DNA of 64,000 bases from Craspedostauros australis (taxonomy: Eukaryota; Bacillariophyta; Bacillariophyceae; Mastogloiales; Achnanthaceae). Both the position numbers and the translations under genes were made by a program. Where the stretch lies: the NCBI GenBank assembly GCA_026770025.1, contig JAMXDE010000028.1, positions 620,001 to 684,000 of the forward strand, given 5' to 3'. A model generated the notes under the pieces. The model saw only the letters and a program-made list of their open reading frames with translations, was not told where the DNA came from and did not search any database. Below, piece by piece: positions 31,157-42,654 of the stretch; positions within the stretch are counted from its first letter, which is position 1, and the number at the start of each line of letters is the position of its first letter.

Positions 31157-32040
31157 GGTGACGGCTTGGTTGTGTTTGTTCTCGGTGATGTTGTTGTTGC
31201 TGTCGCTGTCGATGATGGCGATGTTGTTGATGGTGATGTTCGTACTGGCGTCCGAACTCGCACCAACGCAACGTGATGGTCCTCCAGCTGTTCTTCTACC
31301 CGCTTCTCTCTCTCTCTCTCTCAAACCAGCCGGTCTGTCGTGTCCACTGTTCTCGCGCGTTGGCGTTCGTCAGCCACAAAAATCAACGAGGCGTCGATCG
31401 CCGTGATGGGTGGCCAAGGGGTGGAATGGTTTTTTTGCTTTTCTCTCTCTTCGCTGTGGCGGTACTGTGCTCGGTTTGATTGATGGCTGTCACGAACACA
31501 CTGGTTGAGTGCGTCAGTCTTTTCGATACCACGATCGCGTTTCCGTCTATCACGGGTATTCTATTCATAGTACTCCATTTTCGATTTGAACACACGCTAC
31601 GTGCTCTAGAGCGATGCGTCTACATATTGAAAGGTAGAGAAACACGCAAACATGCAACAGGCGCACACAAATGCCACACTCTCTGTCTCCGTCTTTCCTC
31701 GTAGAGTATCTAGCGTTTCTCTAATGCTGGTATAGATGGTTGGACGGTGATACCAACGTGCCTATCTGTGTGGTAGTATAAAGTTGTGGAACGTGCTCCA
31801 GGAATGCCTGGCGACTGAGAGGCGCATACTCGTGGGAAGGATTCTGTCATCACTGTGTGACATTTGGTACGTTGTTCGTTGCTCGTGGTAAGCGGAAATG
31901 CGTATAATATTTACAAGCTCCATGAATGTGTCCATGGATGTATATGTATCGTCGTCTGTGCTTGTGTCTGTGCGTGTGCGATTGTAAGTAACCAGAGACT
32001 GCGCATGCGCACCATTGGGCAGACCTTACCAATGCATGCT
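31157..32040. other. Spacer upstream of L28
   Basis: No gene recognised in 0.88 kb. A (CT)9 tract lies at 31305-31322, about 150 bases upstream of the L28 start codon. The rest lies 3' of the membrane-protein gene. Confidence 0.5.
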
Positions 32041-33363
32041 TCATCCTTGGATCTGGATTGTTGGCTCCTCCTGCGGACTACCATCGCTCTCGTCGTCACT
32101 GTCGCCGCCGTGGACATCGTCATATTCGTAATCACGTGCAGGGATGAAGCTGAGCAGCTTGGCGGGAAAATGGAACCTTCCGTGGCGTTTGGTCCGCATG
32201 CTGACCTTGTACCCAAAGCGCTCCCTCAGCACCGCGGACAGCTCGTCGCGCAGAGCGGCTTCGAACTTGGGAGTCAGCAACCATTCGCGCGTGAAGACCT
32301 CGACGGCCGCGAAGGTCAAGATGCCGAAGGCGGGGAAGAAGACGTGGTAGTCTGGGAACACGATGATCCAGAAGATGTACATGACGCCCACCGAACCGGT
32401 ACGAGCTGCAGTGTAGCCGTTGTTCAGCTTGAAGTAGGACTCGCGTACGACGCCCCAGATCATCTCCATCTGCGCGTTGTTGAGCTGGGAGTGCGGGCCC
32501 GTGGGATCTGCACGGCTCGGTATCTTTCGGATGTTGAGGCAGAGAGTGGGAGAGTGGCCGCTGATGTGGATGTCGGGTATCCGAGGTGCCGATGCCGCTG
32601 CTTCAGCATCCATGCCGTCACCGCCTTCCCCATCAAGCGCGCTGCTTCCGAGTATGTCTTGCTCCCCGGTGAATTCTCGGAGGATGAATGCGCCCTGCTG
32701 CGCCGTTCCGTACTGGATGCTGTACCCCGCATCTTGAAACGGCTGGCGCAATGTGCTTTGGGTCAGAGCCGTGAGCAGATCGTTGGCGCGGTTGATGACC
32801 TTCTGCTTCTTCGGTTTGAGCACGAGGAAGTAAGGCGCCAAAAGAGCGATGCCCATGGCGGACACGTAGGGCGCGAAGTAATGCGTGCCCCACACTGCCC
32901 CCGCTCCGAGCGTGCCTGCAATGATGAGGGCGAAGGTGAGCAGCATGTAGAAGTTGAGGATCAGGACCCACTCGATGTGACACGGCTCCAGAGCCCGCCT
33001 TGTGTGGAAGGCGAACTTGCCCCACAGCACGATGTCGCCGGGGAAATCCTTGGGACAGCCATCCGAACGCTGGAAGAATGGGTTGGCGGGCGACAGCACA
33101 GGGATGCTCCAGAATGGGATGCGCATTTCGTTGATGCTCATTCTGCCAAGCATGTCTTCCTGTTGTGGAGACGTGTGCTGGCCATGTCCATCTGCGATTG
33201 CGTTTGGGTGCAAACGCACAGCGCTGTTGTGTCTGCGAATGTCACCATGATGCTCGGCGTCTTGCTGACCGCCAGCAAGCTGAACTGCTGGCGATGCCCC
33301 ATCCGTGGTGAAGTCATTCTGGACCAGCGGCACGTCCATTTCGTTGTCTGTCTCTTGCGCCAT
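32041..33363 (-). CDS. Unknown membrane protein with two helix pairs
   Basis: Single exon, 440 residues from ATG 33363. I do not recognise the family. Residues 1-95 are polar. A first pair of membrane helices (LILNFYMLLTFALIIAG and YVSAMGIALLAPYFLVL) ends in the basic KPKKQKV. A soluble domain with a Ser/Ala/Asp-rich insert follows. A second pair (VGVMYIFWIIVF and VFFPAFGILTFAAVEVF) precedes a conserved-looking LRDELSAVLRERFGY segment and an acidic tail. The frame stays open upstream to about 33825 through an Asn-Thr repeat, so a longer start (for example the MVFLFVDD segment) is possible. I preferred 33363 because everything upstream is low complexity. Confidence 0.7.
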   Translation of the reverse strand: MAQETDNEMDVPLVQNDFTTDGASPAVQLAGGQQDAEHHGDIRRHNSAVRLHPNAIADGHGQHTSPQQEDMLGRMSINEMRIPFWSIPVLSPANPFFQRSDGCPKDFPGDIVLWGKFAFHTRRALEPCHIEWVLILNFYMLLTFALIIAGTLGAGAVWGTHYFAPYVSAMGIALLAPYFLVLKPKKQKVINRANDLLTALTQSTLRQPFQDAGYSIQYGTAQQGAFILREFTGEQDILGSSALDGEGGDGMDAEAAASAPRIPDIHISGHSPTLCLNIRKIPSRADPTGPHSQLNNAQMEMIWGVVRESYFKLNNGYTAARTGSVGVMYIFWIIVFPDYHVFFPAFGILTFAAVEVFTREWLLTPKFEAALRDELSAVLRERFGYKVSMRTKRHGRFHFPAKLLSFIPARDYEYDDVHGGDSDDESDGSPQEEPTIQIQG

Positions 33364-33373
33364 TGGGGTTGTC

Positions 33374-33418
33374 GTATTAGTATTAGTATTAGTATTAGTA
33401 TTAGTATTAGTATTAGTA
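33374..33418. repeat. Hexanucleotide microsatellite (GTATTA)7.5
   Basis: Perfect 6-bp repeat ending 11 bases upstream of the membrane-protein ATG. Read on the minus strand in that gene's frame it would encode alternating Asn-Thr, so it lies either in the 5' leader or in an N-terminal extension. Confidence 0.9.
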
Positions 33419-34455
33419 CGATCTAGCTGTTGTTGCTGTTCCTGGTTTGTGTGCGGGTATGATGAGTTCTGTGTCCGCTTCGTCGCTTCCCTTGGAGTGT
33501 GTCCAAGGCTTCTCTTTGTCTCCCGTGACTGCGGATGGGTGATCTCTTGTTCGTGTTGCCGTTTGACGCTGTTTCCCCAAATGATGGCGCCGTCAACTGC
33601 CACGAGCCAATCATCCACAAACAAGAACACCATCTTCGAACTAGTTCGTGGATGATCTTGGATACGACCACAGATGAGATGAAACTGGTGTGAGCATCTT
33701 GTTGCGACTTCATTTGAATCAGCCGAAATCGCTAGAAAGGAGGAGGTACAATATGTATCTGCATATGCGCTATGTAACATCCAGGCGAAGCGCGACGCTG
33801 GCCACCCTCTGCGGATGGTGCACAAGCAAGTCTTCTATCTCTCCACCAATGTGCAAACACGTTGATATCCAACCTGAAACAGTGCAGCAGCACACAGGCA
33901 AGGCAAGCACCAATGTGGAGGTACAGGTGACGCAGCGCAATGCTCCTTGCAGTTGGCCCACGTCGTCGACCAGCGCACGGCACATGCGTGGCGTGTCGCG
34001 TTCGGAGTGTCGTACCGCTTTTGTTTCATTGCAAGGCAGCCCTTCATTCATCTTGAAAGGGCATTGGCCATTCCATCTTTTTCAGAAAGTGTATTGCTCA
34101 TATGTTGGGGTATTCTAGAGAGGGAGAGTAGAGTAGAGTAGAGTGTCGTCCTCTGGTTTGTTCTCGTTTGCACTGGCTATCTCATGAACGATACCAACGA
34201 CCGCTGCACCTGATCTGGCTTGCTGCCGCTTCTTCGGCCAACACTATTGCCAATGGTGATGTCAGTGCCGCCCACATATTCGTAATCGAACCAACGACAA
34301 TGGCAACGATCAATTGCATCCGCCCACCGTTGACACCAAGCCCACTGCATGCCTCTCCGCCCGACTCTTCACAGCTGCACAAGCAAGTGGGTGCCTGGGG
34401 AGACGCACAGAGGTTTCGATGAGACCATACGGTTGGTCCAGCGCAAAGCTTGCGC
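33419..34455. other. Spacer, membrane protein / NDUFS5
   Basis: No gene recognised apart from a possible N-terminal extension of the membrane protein up to 33825. Short minus-strand open frames at 33732-34051 overlap one another and look random. Confidence 0.45.
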
Positions 34456-35143
34456 TTAGTTGAAGGACTCTCCAAGCTTCTCCCGTCTCAGACGTTCCTC
34501 ACGCACGGCCTTGATTCTGCGCTTCTCCTTATGTCCGTGAAGGCATTCAAAGTAATCCTGCTGCTGCGAAATGCACATGGTTTGTGGACTCTCCTCATGC
34601 TTTTTCGACTGCGACGTTGTTCAAGTGCGGTTGTGAGCATAGGGTGATGCGGTGTGGTAGAGTACGAGCATATGTGAAGACCGAATTAGTTTTTGTTGCA
34701 GTCAATCATGCAAATATCCATGTGCAGATGAGCGCACGAACGCACGAACGCATGGAACGAATGTTGGATTGTCAAGTAGGGGGTGGAGACTGTGAGTTGA
34801 ACATCAACGTTGAGAAAGAAATGGAGCCAAGAGAGAGGCGCATGGACGAACGATCATAACAGAGACCACCCCCGGAACTTGTGACCGAAGAAAGGGTGCC
34901 TTCACGAAGTGCGGGCGACTCTGAACTGAACAATCGGACCGTCGCACTGTGGATCATCAATCAATGCTCACGCGGCATCCCGCTTTGCTCCTTCTGCACT
35001 TGGTCGCCTCGTTGGTCAACAAGATTGGTCGAGAAGGTTGGTCAACAAGTTCGTTGTTCTGCACTCACGATGCACTTGCGCAGGTCGGCGTAGAATGGGT
35101 AGCAACGCCCGACGGTTCCATTCACTCCAATTTCGCTGACCAT
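34456..35143 (-). CDS. NDUFS5: NADH dehydrogenase subunit NDUFS5 (CHCH protein)
   Basis: Two tiny exons (35143-35069 and 34608-34456) around a 460-nt intron (GTGAGT...GCAG) give only 75 residues. The twin Cx9C pattern of CHCH proteins is complete: CYPFYADLRKC in exon 1 and CISQQQDYFEC in exon 2. Then comes LHGHKEKRR, a close match to the LHHSKE-type stretch of plant and animal NDUFS5. The N-terminal NGTVGRCYPFY also fits. This is an accessory subunit of respiratory complex I on the intermembrane-space side, folded by the Mia40 disulfide relay. Each exon alone is below normal gene-finder size. It is divergent from MRT4 with a 0.63-kb promoter region. Confidence 0.9.
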
Positions 35144-35771
35144 GATGCACTGTCCTTCTATTGTGCGAGTATACTAAAGTGCGCGTATGAAATGTGGTGT
35201 GATGCGGCGTGGTGTTGTGGAATGTTGTTTCTCGAACTTAGTTGATGGCCAACAACAACAACAACAAAAGCAACGATGATGATGTTGATGGTGATGATGA
35301 TCCTGTGGTATCTCATGGTGACGGAGTTGTTGGGAGTTTCGGCGTGTGTTTTTGTTGGCGTTCCACGCTTTTTGTTGTTGTTCTCGTTGCTGCTCGATCC
35401 TTGACCGCGAGGTTTTCCACACAATCACGAGGTCTGATAATATAATGAATCAATAATTCGTCTGTCCATGCCATCCGCGTTGCCACCGAAGACCAACAAA
35501 CAAAAGAACAAAAGCAACAAAGGCGAAAACGCAAAACGCAACAAGAGCAATACCCACACCAAGAACAACAACAACAACAAGCACAACAACAAGCACAACA
35601 ACAAGCACAACAACAAGTACAACAACAAGTACAACAACAACAGCATCTAATTGTCCCACCAGAACGCATCTGATTCTTGGAGAAGCCATTGCAGGAACGA
35701 GTTGCACTGTCAATACTGGAGCATCATTCATCGACCATACCAAGGAACGAAGCAAGGAACGCGATTTCAAC
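35144..35771. promoter_or_regulatory. Divergent promoter region, NDUFS5 / MRT4
   Basis: No gene seen. It includes the CAA-rich repeat at 35562-35642. The opposite strand reads as long Leu/Cys runs (35313-35669), which is a product of the repeat rather than a protein. Confidence 0.5.
35562..35642. repeat. (CAACAACAAGCA) low-complexity repeat
   Basis: Imperfect 12-bp units of CAA/AAG with GCA or GTA inside, lying about 130 bases upstream of the MRT4 start and probably in its leader or promoter. Confidence 0.8.
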
Positions 35772-36734
35772 ATGCCACGATCCAAGAGAGCTCAACTCGG
35801 TAAGCTTCGAACTGAATGCTGCGGATTGACGAGTTGCCCTTGCTCTCTCCGAAGAACTGGAGAGGCACCGGCAGGCAGTCAGCGCTTTTCGTTGGCAATG
35901 GCTTCGATAACACATTGCAGGAGCTTCATGGTTTCATGTGTCGTCACACAGCATCACATCCATTGTCATCTGTGGAGTGCTGTTCGACGAACCTTGTTCT
36001 GACCACTATTCATCCATTATCAATCCACAACGAAAACGACGACGACACGAATCCAACTGTGATGACCAACAGTCCATCTCACTCAGACGGAAAAGCGGAC
36101 GACGCGGGAGCACAAGACGTCCTACATCCAGGAGGTCCGCGATGCGGTGGATAATCATGAGCAGGTCTACCTCTTCTCGTACGAAAACATGAGAAGCAAC
36201 AAGTTCAAGGACATCCGCATGCATTTCCGCGACAACAACGGCGAGCACAAGCCGTCGCGCATTCTGCTGGGAAAGAACAAGCTGCTGAAGATCGCGCTGG
36301 GCAAGGGGCCGGAAGACGAATACGCCGATAATCTGCGTCAGGTCTCGAAGCAGATCGAGGGCAGCGTCGGGCTGCTGTTCACCTCGAGACCGCGCAAGGA
36401 GGTTGAGGGCTTCTTCGCCGGGTTTTCGGAGCCGGACTTTGCGCGTGCCGGATTCCAGAGTCCACGCGATGTGATAATAACCAACGAGATGCTGTTCAAC
36501 CACCCGACGTCCATGCTGGAGCAGCAGTTCAAGAAGCTGGGACTTCCGGTGGATATTGACAACGGCAAGATCGTTCTTATCAACTCCAAGAACGAGCACA
36601 GGCTGTGCAAGAAGGGTGAGGAGCTGTCGCCGGAGAAGTGCAAGCTGCTGACCCACTTCGGAATCAAGCTGTCGGAATTCAAGGTCCATCTCGTGTGCAG
36701 GTGGAGCGATGGTGAATTCGACATGCTGGATTAG
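35772..36734 (+). CDS. MRT4: mRNA turnover protein 4, ribosome assembly factor
   Basis: Two exons (35772-35799 and 36073-36734) encode 229 residues. The 28-nt first exon gives MPRSKRAQL. The acceptor CAACAG at 36072 restores VHLTQTEKR, matching the conserved MPRSKR-x-x-VSLT start of the family. The uL10-like domain follows (YLFSYENMRSNKFKDIR, RILLGKNKLLKIALG, GLLFTSRP), with a C-terminal translation-factor-like insert and LTHFGIKLSEFKVHLVCRW. MRT4 is a paralogue of P0 that occupies the P-stalk site on pre-60S particles in the nucleolus and is exchanged for P0 during maturation. All expected parts are present. Confidence 0.95.
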
Positions 36735-38268
36735 AACGAAGAGCCAAAGTTTATGCAGTCGAGCACTATCTCTCTCAAATATAATACACCAGAGTGATCT
36801 CCAAGGCGTGAGTGAGAGGAGGAGGGCAATCACATTTCCCGAGAACTACAACCATACGAGTATTCTTTTCCGTTGCTCTCTTTGTGTTTCGTCTGCGGTC
36901 GAGCACCAGGATATCTTTACACTGCGCCCCCAGTCCTGGTTGATCCTCCACGGATTGCGAGATCGGGCCTGAGATGAATGTTGCAGCAACTTGTTGCGTT
37001 GTGGCGTGAGATAGGCAAAATGAAGGTGGAAGAGACTAGTTTTGTTTTTCATAGACCAGGCCAACAGGTACCTGTGAAACTGTATCGATTTCATCGATCA
37101 TTCCGGTACCTGAAATGATGACATCGCGAATGCAAGATCTTAACCATTGGTTGCTGATATTCCACGTGGCAAAACCGAATTTTGGATTTTCAGGTACTGC
37201 ATGAGCTAAGCCCTCCTCAGAGCGGCATTCAAGTTCTGGATTCAGTATTTTGGATGGTGAGCCTGCGACAGTCGTACGAATGCGCCAGGGCACACTTGTG
37301 AAGTGATACATGCGGCTAAATTAATCGCTCATGGTCTGCCTGTCGCTCGGTTCTGCTTCCACAGTCGGTAGGTTTCCAACGTGGATTTCTCCCTGGCGAA
37401 CGGATACTGGGCAGCGGCACGCCTTGTTTTTTATCGTTGCGATGTGGTTCATTCGTCGTTTGTTGTGTTTCCCGTTGCGGTTATCGCTTTTGTTGTCTTT
37501 GTGGCTGTTTTTGTTGGTGGTATCTCTCATGGCTACGCTGTTGGTTGCTGTTCGCGTGAGGCTATGTACTGGCGACTACGCGTGCTTCGCGTTCTACCAC
37601 CCAAAGCGATTGGGGCGCGATGAGTACCATTCCACGACAGCATCGCGCACAACAACACGAGAACCGCTGTGGTCGTGGGAGACGATGGGCACAGCGTCGC
37701 GCGCTACTATCTTGCCGCGCCATCGTTGATTCTTCGTGTCGCGGTGACTTCCACACAAACGAGTTTGATTTTTTGCCCTGCCGTTGGTGGTGCTGTCTTG
37801 GGATTGGTGGATCGAGAGCCGTTTGTTGCTTCCCAGAGCACCAAACACAACGGTGTTGCTAGTAACGCTGGCTACGCGCCACCCACGCAGACCACCAAAA
37901 CAACAGTATCAGCAGTAACATCAGTACCAGGCTGACGCTGGAAGGCAATCCAGAAAGGAGCGGCCGTGTTTGACTGACTGACCACAACTGGCAAAACGCC
38001 CACCACAATCAAGTTGCTGCACCATCAGAGCAGGCACATTGGTCGACATAGCCCAGTGATCCACGAGAGGTTGCACGTTGCGAGTATCGTTGCGAGTATC
38101 GTTGCTAGTATCATAGCTCGCGCAAGCCAAAGCGGCGACATTGCGGAGCAGATCATTGCGCGCCAAACCACAACCACGCAACGATAGCGATTGCGACAGC
38201 AGTAGCACGAGCAAGAACAGCAATTATTGTAGCAATTAGCACCACATTGAAGCAACCGCAACCAAGCC
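36735..38268. other. Spacer, MRT4 / TBL1-like
   Basis: This 1.5-kb spacer has no recognised gene. A minus-strand open frame at 37036-37311 (91 residues, starts with ATG) looks protein-like and is noticeably more AT-rich, but I cannot name it. A 12-bp palindrome (ACAGGTACCTGT, 37064-37075) lies in it. Three GTTGCGAGTATC-type copies lie at about 38086-38112, upstream of the TBL1 start. Confidence 0.45.
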
Positions 38269-41200
38269 ATGTCGGCCTCCGGTTCAAGCAGCAGCAAGGC
38301 GGGAGGTGCCGGCGGTGGCAACGATGGCAGCTCGAGGCAAGATGAAGGACTGGGGAGCAGTGAAGATGGCATGCCAAGCATGAGCATGTCGAGCGACGAG
38401 ATCAACTACCTCATCTTCCGGTACGTCAAGCGATACCAACGTCCTGTCTTATCCTATCGTGCTCTGCGTTCCGTTGCATTGCGCTGTGTCTTGCGGTGGA
38501 GATCACAGAGCATCGAGTCGGAGTTCGTGGTGCTCATGGCGCGGGCCTTCGGTCTCCGCTACCGCCTTCATCTTTGCGGGAGTTGGAAGAGGCAGGCCAA
38601 GGATACATCCAGCGCCATCCACCGCAGTAGCAGCAACAGCGGCCAGTACGCAATGAACAAGATGGGAGTATCCTCGACGAGCAGCGTTGCTGTCATTGCC
38701 ACTGTCCACCTTCGCACGACACCGACCTTAGTCCAGTGCGTTGCGTTGCATTGCAATGATTGATTCGTGCTCACCCGATCCTGTCCCACCATTCCCTTCC
38801 GCTTTGCGCATCGCTGACACGAAACGGATCTGGCGATGCTCCCGCTTTGCATCCCTCGCAATGCGATGCATTCCACATGGCTTCGAACGCGGACACAACG
38901 ATACTATCTCAATCGGCGCATCTTGACATGGCTTGGCTTGATATTACTCTCACGTCTGCGCTGTTGTCCCCTTCTGTTGGCTGTGCGTGTGCGTGTGCAT
39001 GTGCCTGTGAACCTCCATGCTGCCGCTGCCACGCTCGCCTGAACGACTCCTCCCCATCGCGTCGCGTCCCTTACCGCCAATCATCTATTCATCTACCAAT
39101 ATCCAACCATGTCATGCCATGTCAGATACATGCAAGAGTGCGGGTACGTGCACTCGGCCTTCACATTCGTCTACGAGAGCATGCTGGGGAGATCCAACAT
39201 CCGAAACGCCGAAAAGTCGATACCGCCTGGTGCGCTGGTGAACTTTCTCCAGAAGGGGTTGCAGTTCGTGGGGATCGAAGAGAGGCTGCATCAGGAGACC
39301 GCAAAGTCAAAGAAGGCGTCGTCCAACCAGGATCTGGCCGGGGTGTCGCTGCTGTCTTCCCAAACCATCGGAGCGCTCACCAGGGAGATCCCGCCAATCC
39401 AACTCAACGTCCCTCCGGCTTCGGCGGCTGCGGCAGTCCGAGCGCGTCTGGAGATCGAGGCCAAGCAGGAGGCACAGCGCAAGGCGGCGGCCATCAAGGC
39501 AGCCAAGGAATCGCAGGCGGCCAAAGCCAACGGCAGGAAGCAAAGCTCGGGTCCCTCCGGCCTCCCACAGCAAGCACCCATGAACGACTCCGCATCCACC
39601 GCCGTGATCATCGCCCAGCACCAGCGACAACCGCAGCAGGCCCTCCATCAAACTTCCTCTCAGGCCCTCGCGGTCCAAGCCGCAACAAAAGGAGTCAACC
39701 CATTGCACCCATCAGACGACCTGGTCCGACAAGCCCCGGCGGAAAGCGCTGGCGCCGCCGCCTTCGTGGCGCAACAGAGACGGGTGGTCGCTCGCGAGAT
39801 GGCGGCCATGCAAGAGCAACAACAACAGCTCGAGCTCAAGCAGCAGCAACTAGCAGAACAGCAACAGAAGCTTCATGAAGCGAAGCGTATAGGACGTCCT
39901 CGAGGAGGCGGTGGTCCGGCCGCCTCCAGTGGCGGCAGTGGTGGGACAGGTGTCACACCGATGGATACAACATCAGCGTCCACCCTTCCACTGACACCCA
40001 CCAAGAGTTCGCAGCAGCAGTCGGGGTCGAAGCGAGCACTCAGCACTTCATCCAAAAAGGGGCAGAAGGGCAAAGGAAAGTCAGCGAAGCAGAAGACTTC
40101 CGCGGGAGCTGCGGCGGCGACATCAACAGTGAGCAAGAACGACACGCAGTCAAAGACAGCCCTCCACGATCGTGGATTGGCGTCCCTTACCGAAGCCGCT
40201 GTGCAATCGGAAGCAGCGGGAGCGAAGAAGTCAAGCACCGCGACAGCATCGACCCAGCAATCGAAGTCTTCGTCCACCAACTCCAAGAGCAAAGGACCTG
40301 CAGCGACTGGCGGAGGTACAAAAACGAGTGCGGCAGCAGCAATTGGTGGCGGCGGTGCCAGTGCCATGGATGTTGATGAGATCGACACTGAGAAGGTCTT
40401 GTCCATGCCGGCTCATGAGAAGGGTGCCAACGCTGTCCCTCCCAACGATACCAAGGAGAATCCACTCAACGGTGCCTCGAAGGAAGTTAATGGGAAGAAT
40501 GGTTCGAACGAACGTGTTGGTGGCAAGAAGCAACACAAACACAGAACAAGCAATGGCGAGAAGGCTCACCCTGTCACCACCCCAGTGCCATCTTCCTCAT
40601 CGGCTGCAACAGTCCCGGCGGTGCAAATGACACCCACACCATCAACAACTATCAGCGCAGACGGTGTCCAGAAGAATGGACAGTCGGGCAGCAACCTCAT
40701 AACGACACTGACTTCAACCAACACTGTGCAAAGGCATCTGGGGGACACCAACGTCTTGCTCCAACCAAGAACTGAAGTACTGGATCTGAAGATGCATTCC
40801 TCCGAGGTCTTCATGTGTGCTTGGAATCCGATCTTCACTGACATCATCGCAACCGGCAGCGGCGACGCGTCTGCGAGAATCTGGAAGATGGGCGGGCCGT
40901 TGGCATCCGACGGTCTGGGACCCGTCATACTGCTCCCGCATGGTGCCGGACCGAAAGACAAAAAGAACAAGGACGTCACCACGTTGGAATGGTCGTCGGA
41001 TGGCAAATTACTGGCAACCGGGAGCTACGATGGGGTGGCACGGGTGTGGAGTCAGAGCGGCGCCCTTGTGCACACCCTCCGTGGACACAAGGGTCCCATC
41101 TTTTCATTGAAGTGGAACAAACGAGGGAATTTCTTGCTTTCGGGAAGCTACGACAAGACCACCATCGTATGGGACGTGTCAACTAGCACGGGGTTCATCC

Positions 41201-42233
41201 AGCAGCAGTTCAACGACCACAAGCAACCAGCGCTGGACGTGGACTGGAAGGATGACATGACCTTCGCATCATGCTCGACCGACAAGACCGTGCACATATG
41301 CCAGGTTGGTACACAACGGCCGCTGAAGATCTTCACAGGGCACACAGACGAAGTCAATGCTGTCAAATGGGATCCATCGGGGATGCTTCTTGCCAGCTGT
41401 TCCGATGATTGCACAGCCAAGGTTTGGGAAGTGACGAGCAACAAGACCGAGCCGTTGCATGACTTCAAGAGTCACGAGCAAGAGATTTACACTGTCAAAT
41501 GGTACGTGCGCGGTGGTGCTTGTGTTTGTGATTGTGCTTTCCTCAGATGTTGTTGTGATCTGTAAGTGCACACGCTCCTCTCTTTGATGCGAGGATGGCG
41601 CACCTAGCTCTGGTCTGCCATGTTTCCTGCATGCACGGTGCTGTGTGGCTTGTATTTCGCCATCCGCTCCTTCGTCCAAAGTCCAAGCATCTTCCCTTGC
41701 AAGTTTGGGTACGCAACTGATTTCCCATCCCCCAATGGTAAACTAACACTGGCACTCTCCATGGCATCGTTGATGCGGGTCTGTTCATTCGTAAACCTCG
41801 ACGGCTTCAAAATCCGGCACTCGGTCCGTTTGATGAAAACCAATGCAACCGTCACAATGACTGCACATACAGGAGTCCGACAGGTCCTGGATCAGCAAAT
41901 CCAGGCAAGCAACCGATGTTGGCAACGGCTTCGTTTGATGGCTCCGTGCGGCTGTGGAACGTCCGGGATGGCTCCTGCTTCCGTGTGTTCTCAAAGCACA
42001 GCGACTCGGTGTACTCCGTTGCATTTTCCCCATCCGGCGACTTCCTCGCGAGCGGTTCGTTGGCAGGCCAGCTTTTCATTTGGAACGTGCAGCTCGGAAT
42101 CCACATAAAGAGTTTCAAGGGAGAGGGTGACATTTTTGAGGTGGCATGGAACAAGGAGGAAACGAGAGTGGCCGCATGCTTCTCTTCCAACGTGGTGTCG
42201 ATCATCGATTTTACCCGAAGTGATCGGACGTGA
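38269..42233 (+). CDS. TBL1: TBL1/EBI-like LisH-WD40 protein
   Basis: Three exons (38269-38420, 39126-41501 and 41873-42233; introns 705 and 371 nt) encode 962 residues. The LisH dimerisation motif, SSDEINYLIFRYMQECGYVH, is split by intron 1. An F-box-like segment follows (PPGALVNFLQKGLQFVGIEE). Residues about 130-590 are a very long Ala/Gln/Ser/Thr-rich insert with coiled-coil QQQLELKQQQ. Residues about 600-955 hold the WD40 propeller, with LKMHSSEVFMCAWNP, TLRGHKGPIFSLKWN, SCSDDCTAKVWEV and ASGSLAGQLFIWNV. TBL1 family proteins (yeast Sif2) are core subunits of histone deacetylase corepressor complexes in the nucleus. The insert makes this protein nearly twice the usual length. Confidence 0.95.
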
Positions 42234-42654
42234 ACATGAGGCCGGTTCGGAAGGGTTTCTCATGAATGAATCGATCCGATGGCTGGGCGGTGGTGTCGAG
42301 TGCTCATGTTGATGCTGATGGTCCGCTTGCACCACAGGCGCATCGCTAAGCTGGCTGCTCTCCAACGGTCCATGGTGGTATTCCAATCTCTAAGTCTGCT
42401 TCTAACAGCTAACGGTGACTGATGAATGCATTCTTGATGAAGTAGAGAAGAGTAGATTGTTTTGCATCGCGAATCTGCGCACTTGCTGATCGAGTATCCT
42501 CTTGAGTAGCACAGAATACGTGTATGTGCGTTCTCGAAGTTCGAAACCGTCTCGTGGTGGAAGACCAAACAATGAATTCTGTGATGTACCAGACGTACGA
42601 GTAGCGACACCTCCAGATGCAATGCTCGCAGGCATGAGCGATGATCTACTCGCT
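42234..42654. other. Convergent spacer, TBL1 / alpha-beta hydrolase
   Basis: No gene or motif recognised in 0.42 kb between two gene ends. Confidence 0.5.

Noticed and set aside
35313-35669. Leu/Cys-rich minus-strand open frame
   Set aside because: It is produced entirely by translating the CAA-type repeat upstream of MRT4.
36066-36154. Alternative MRT4 acceptor at ACTCAG (36086)
   Set aside because: With the phase of exon 1 it would shift the frame; the acceptor at 36072 restores the conserved VHLTQT segment.
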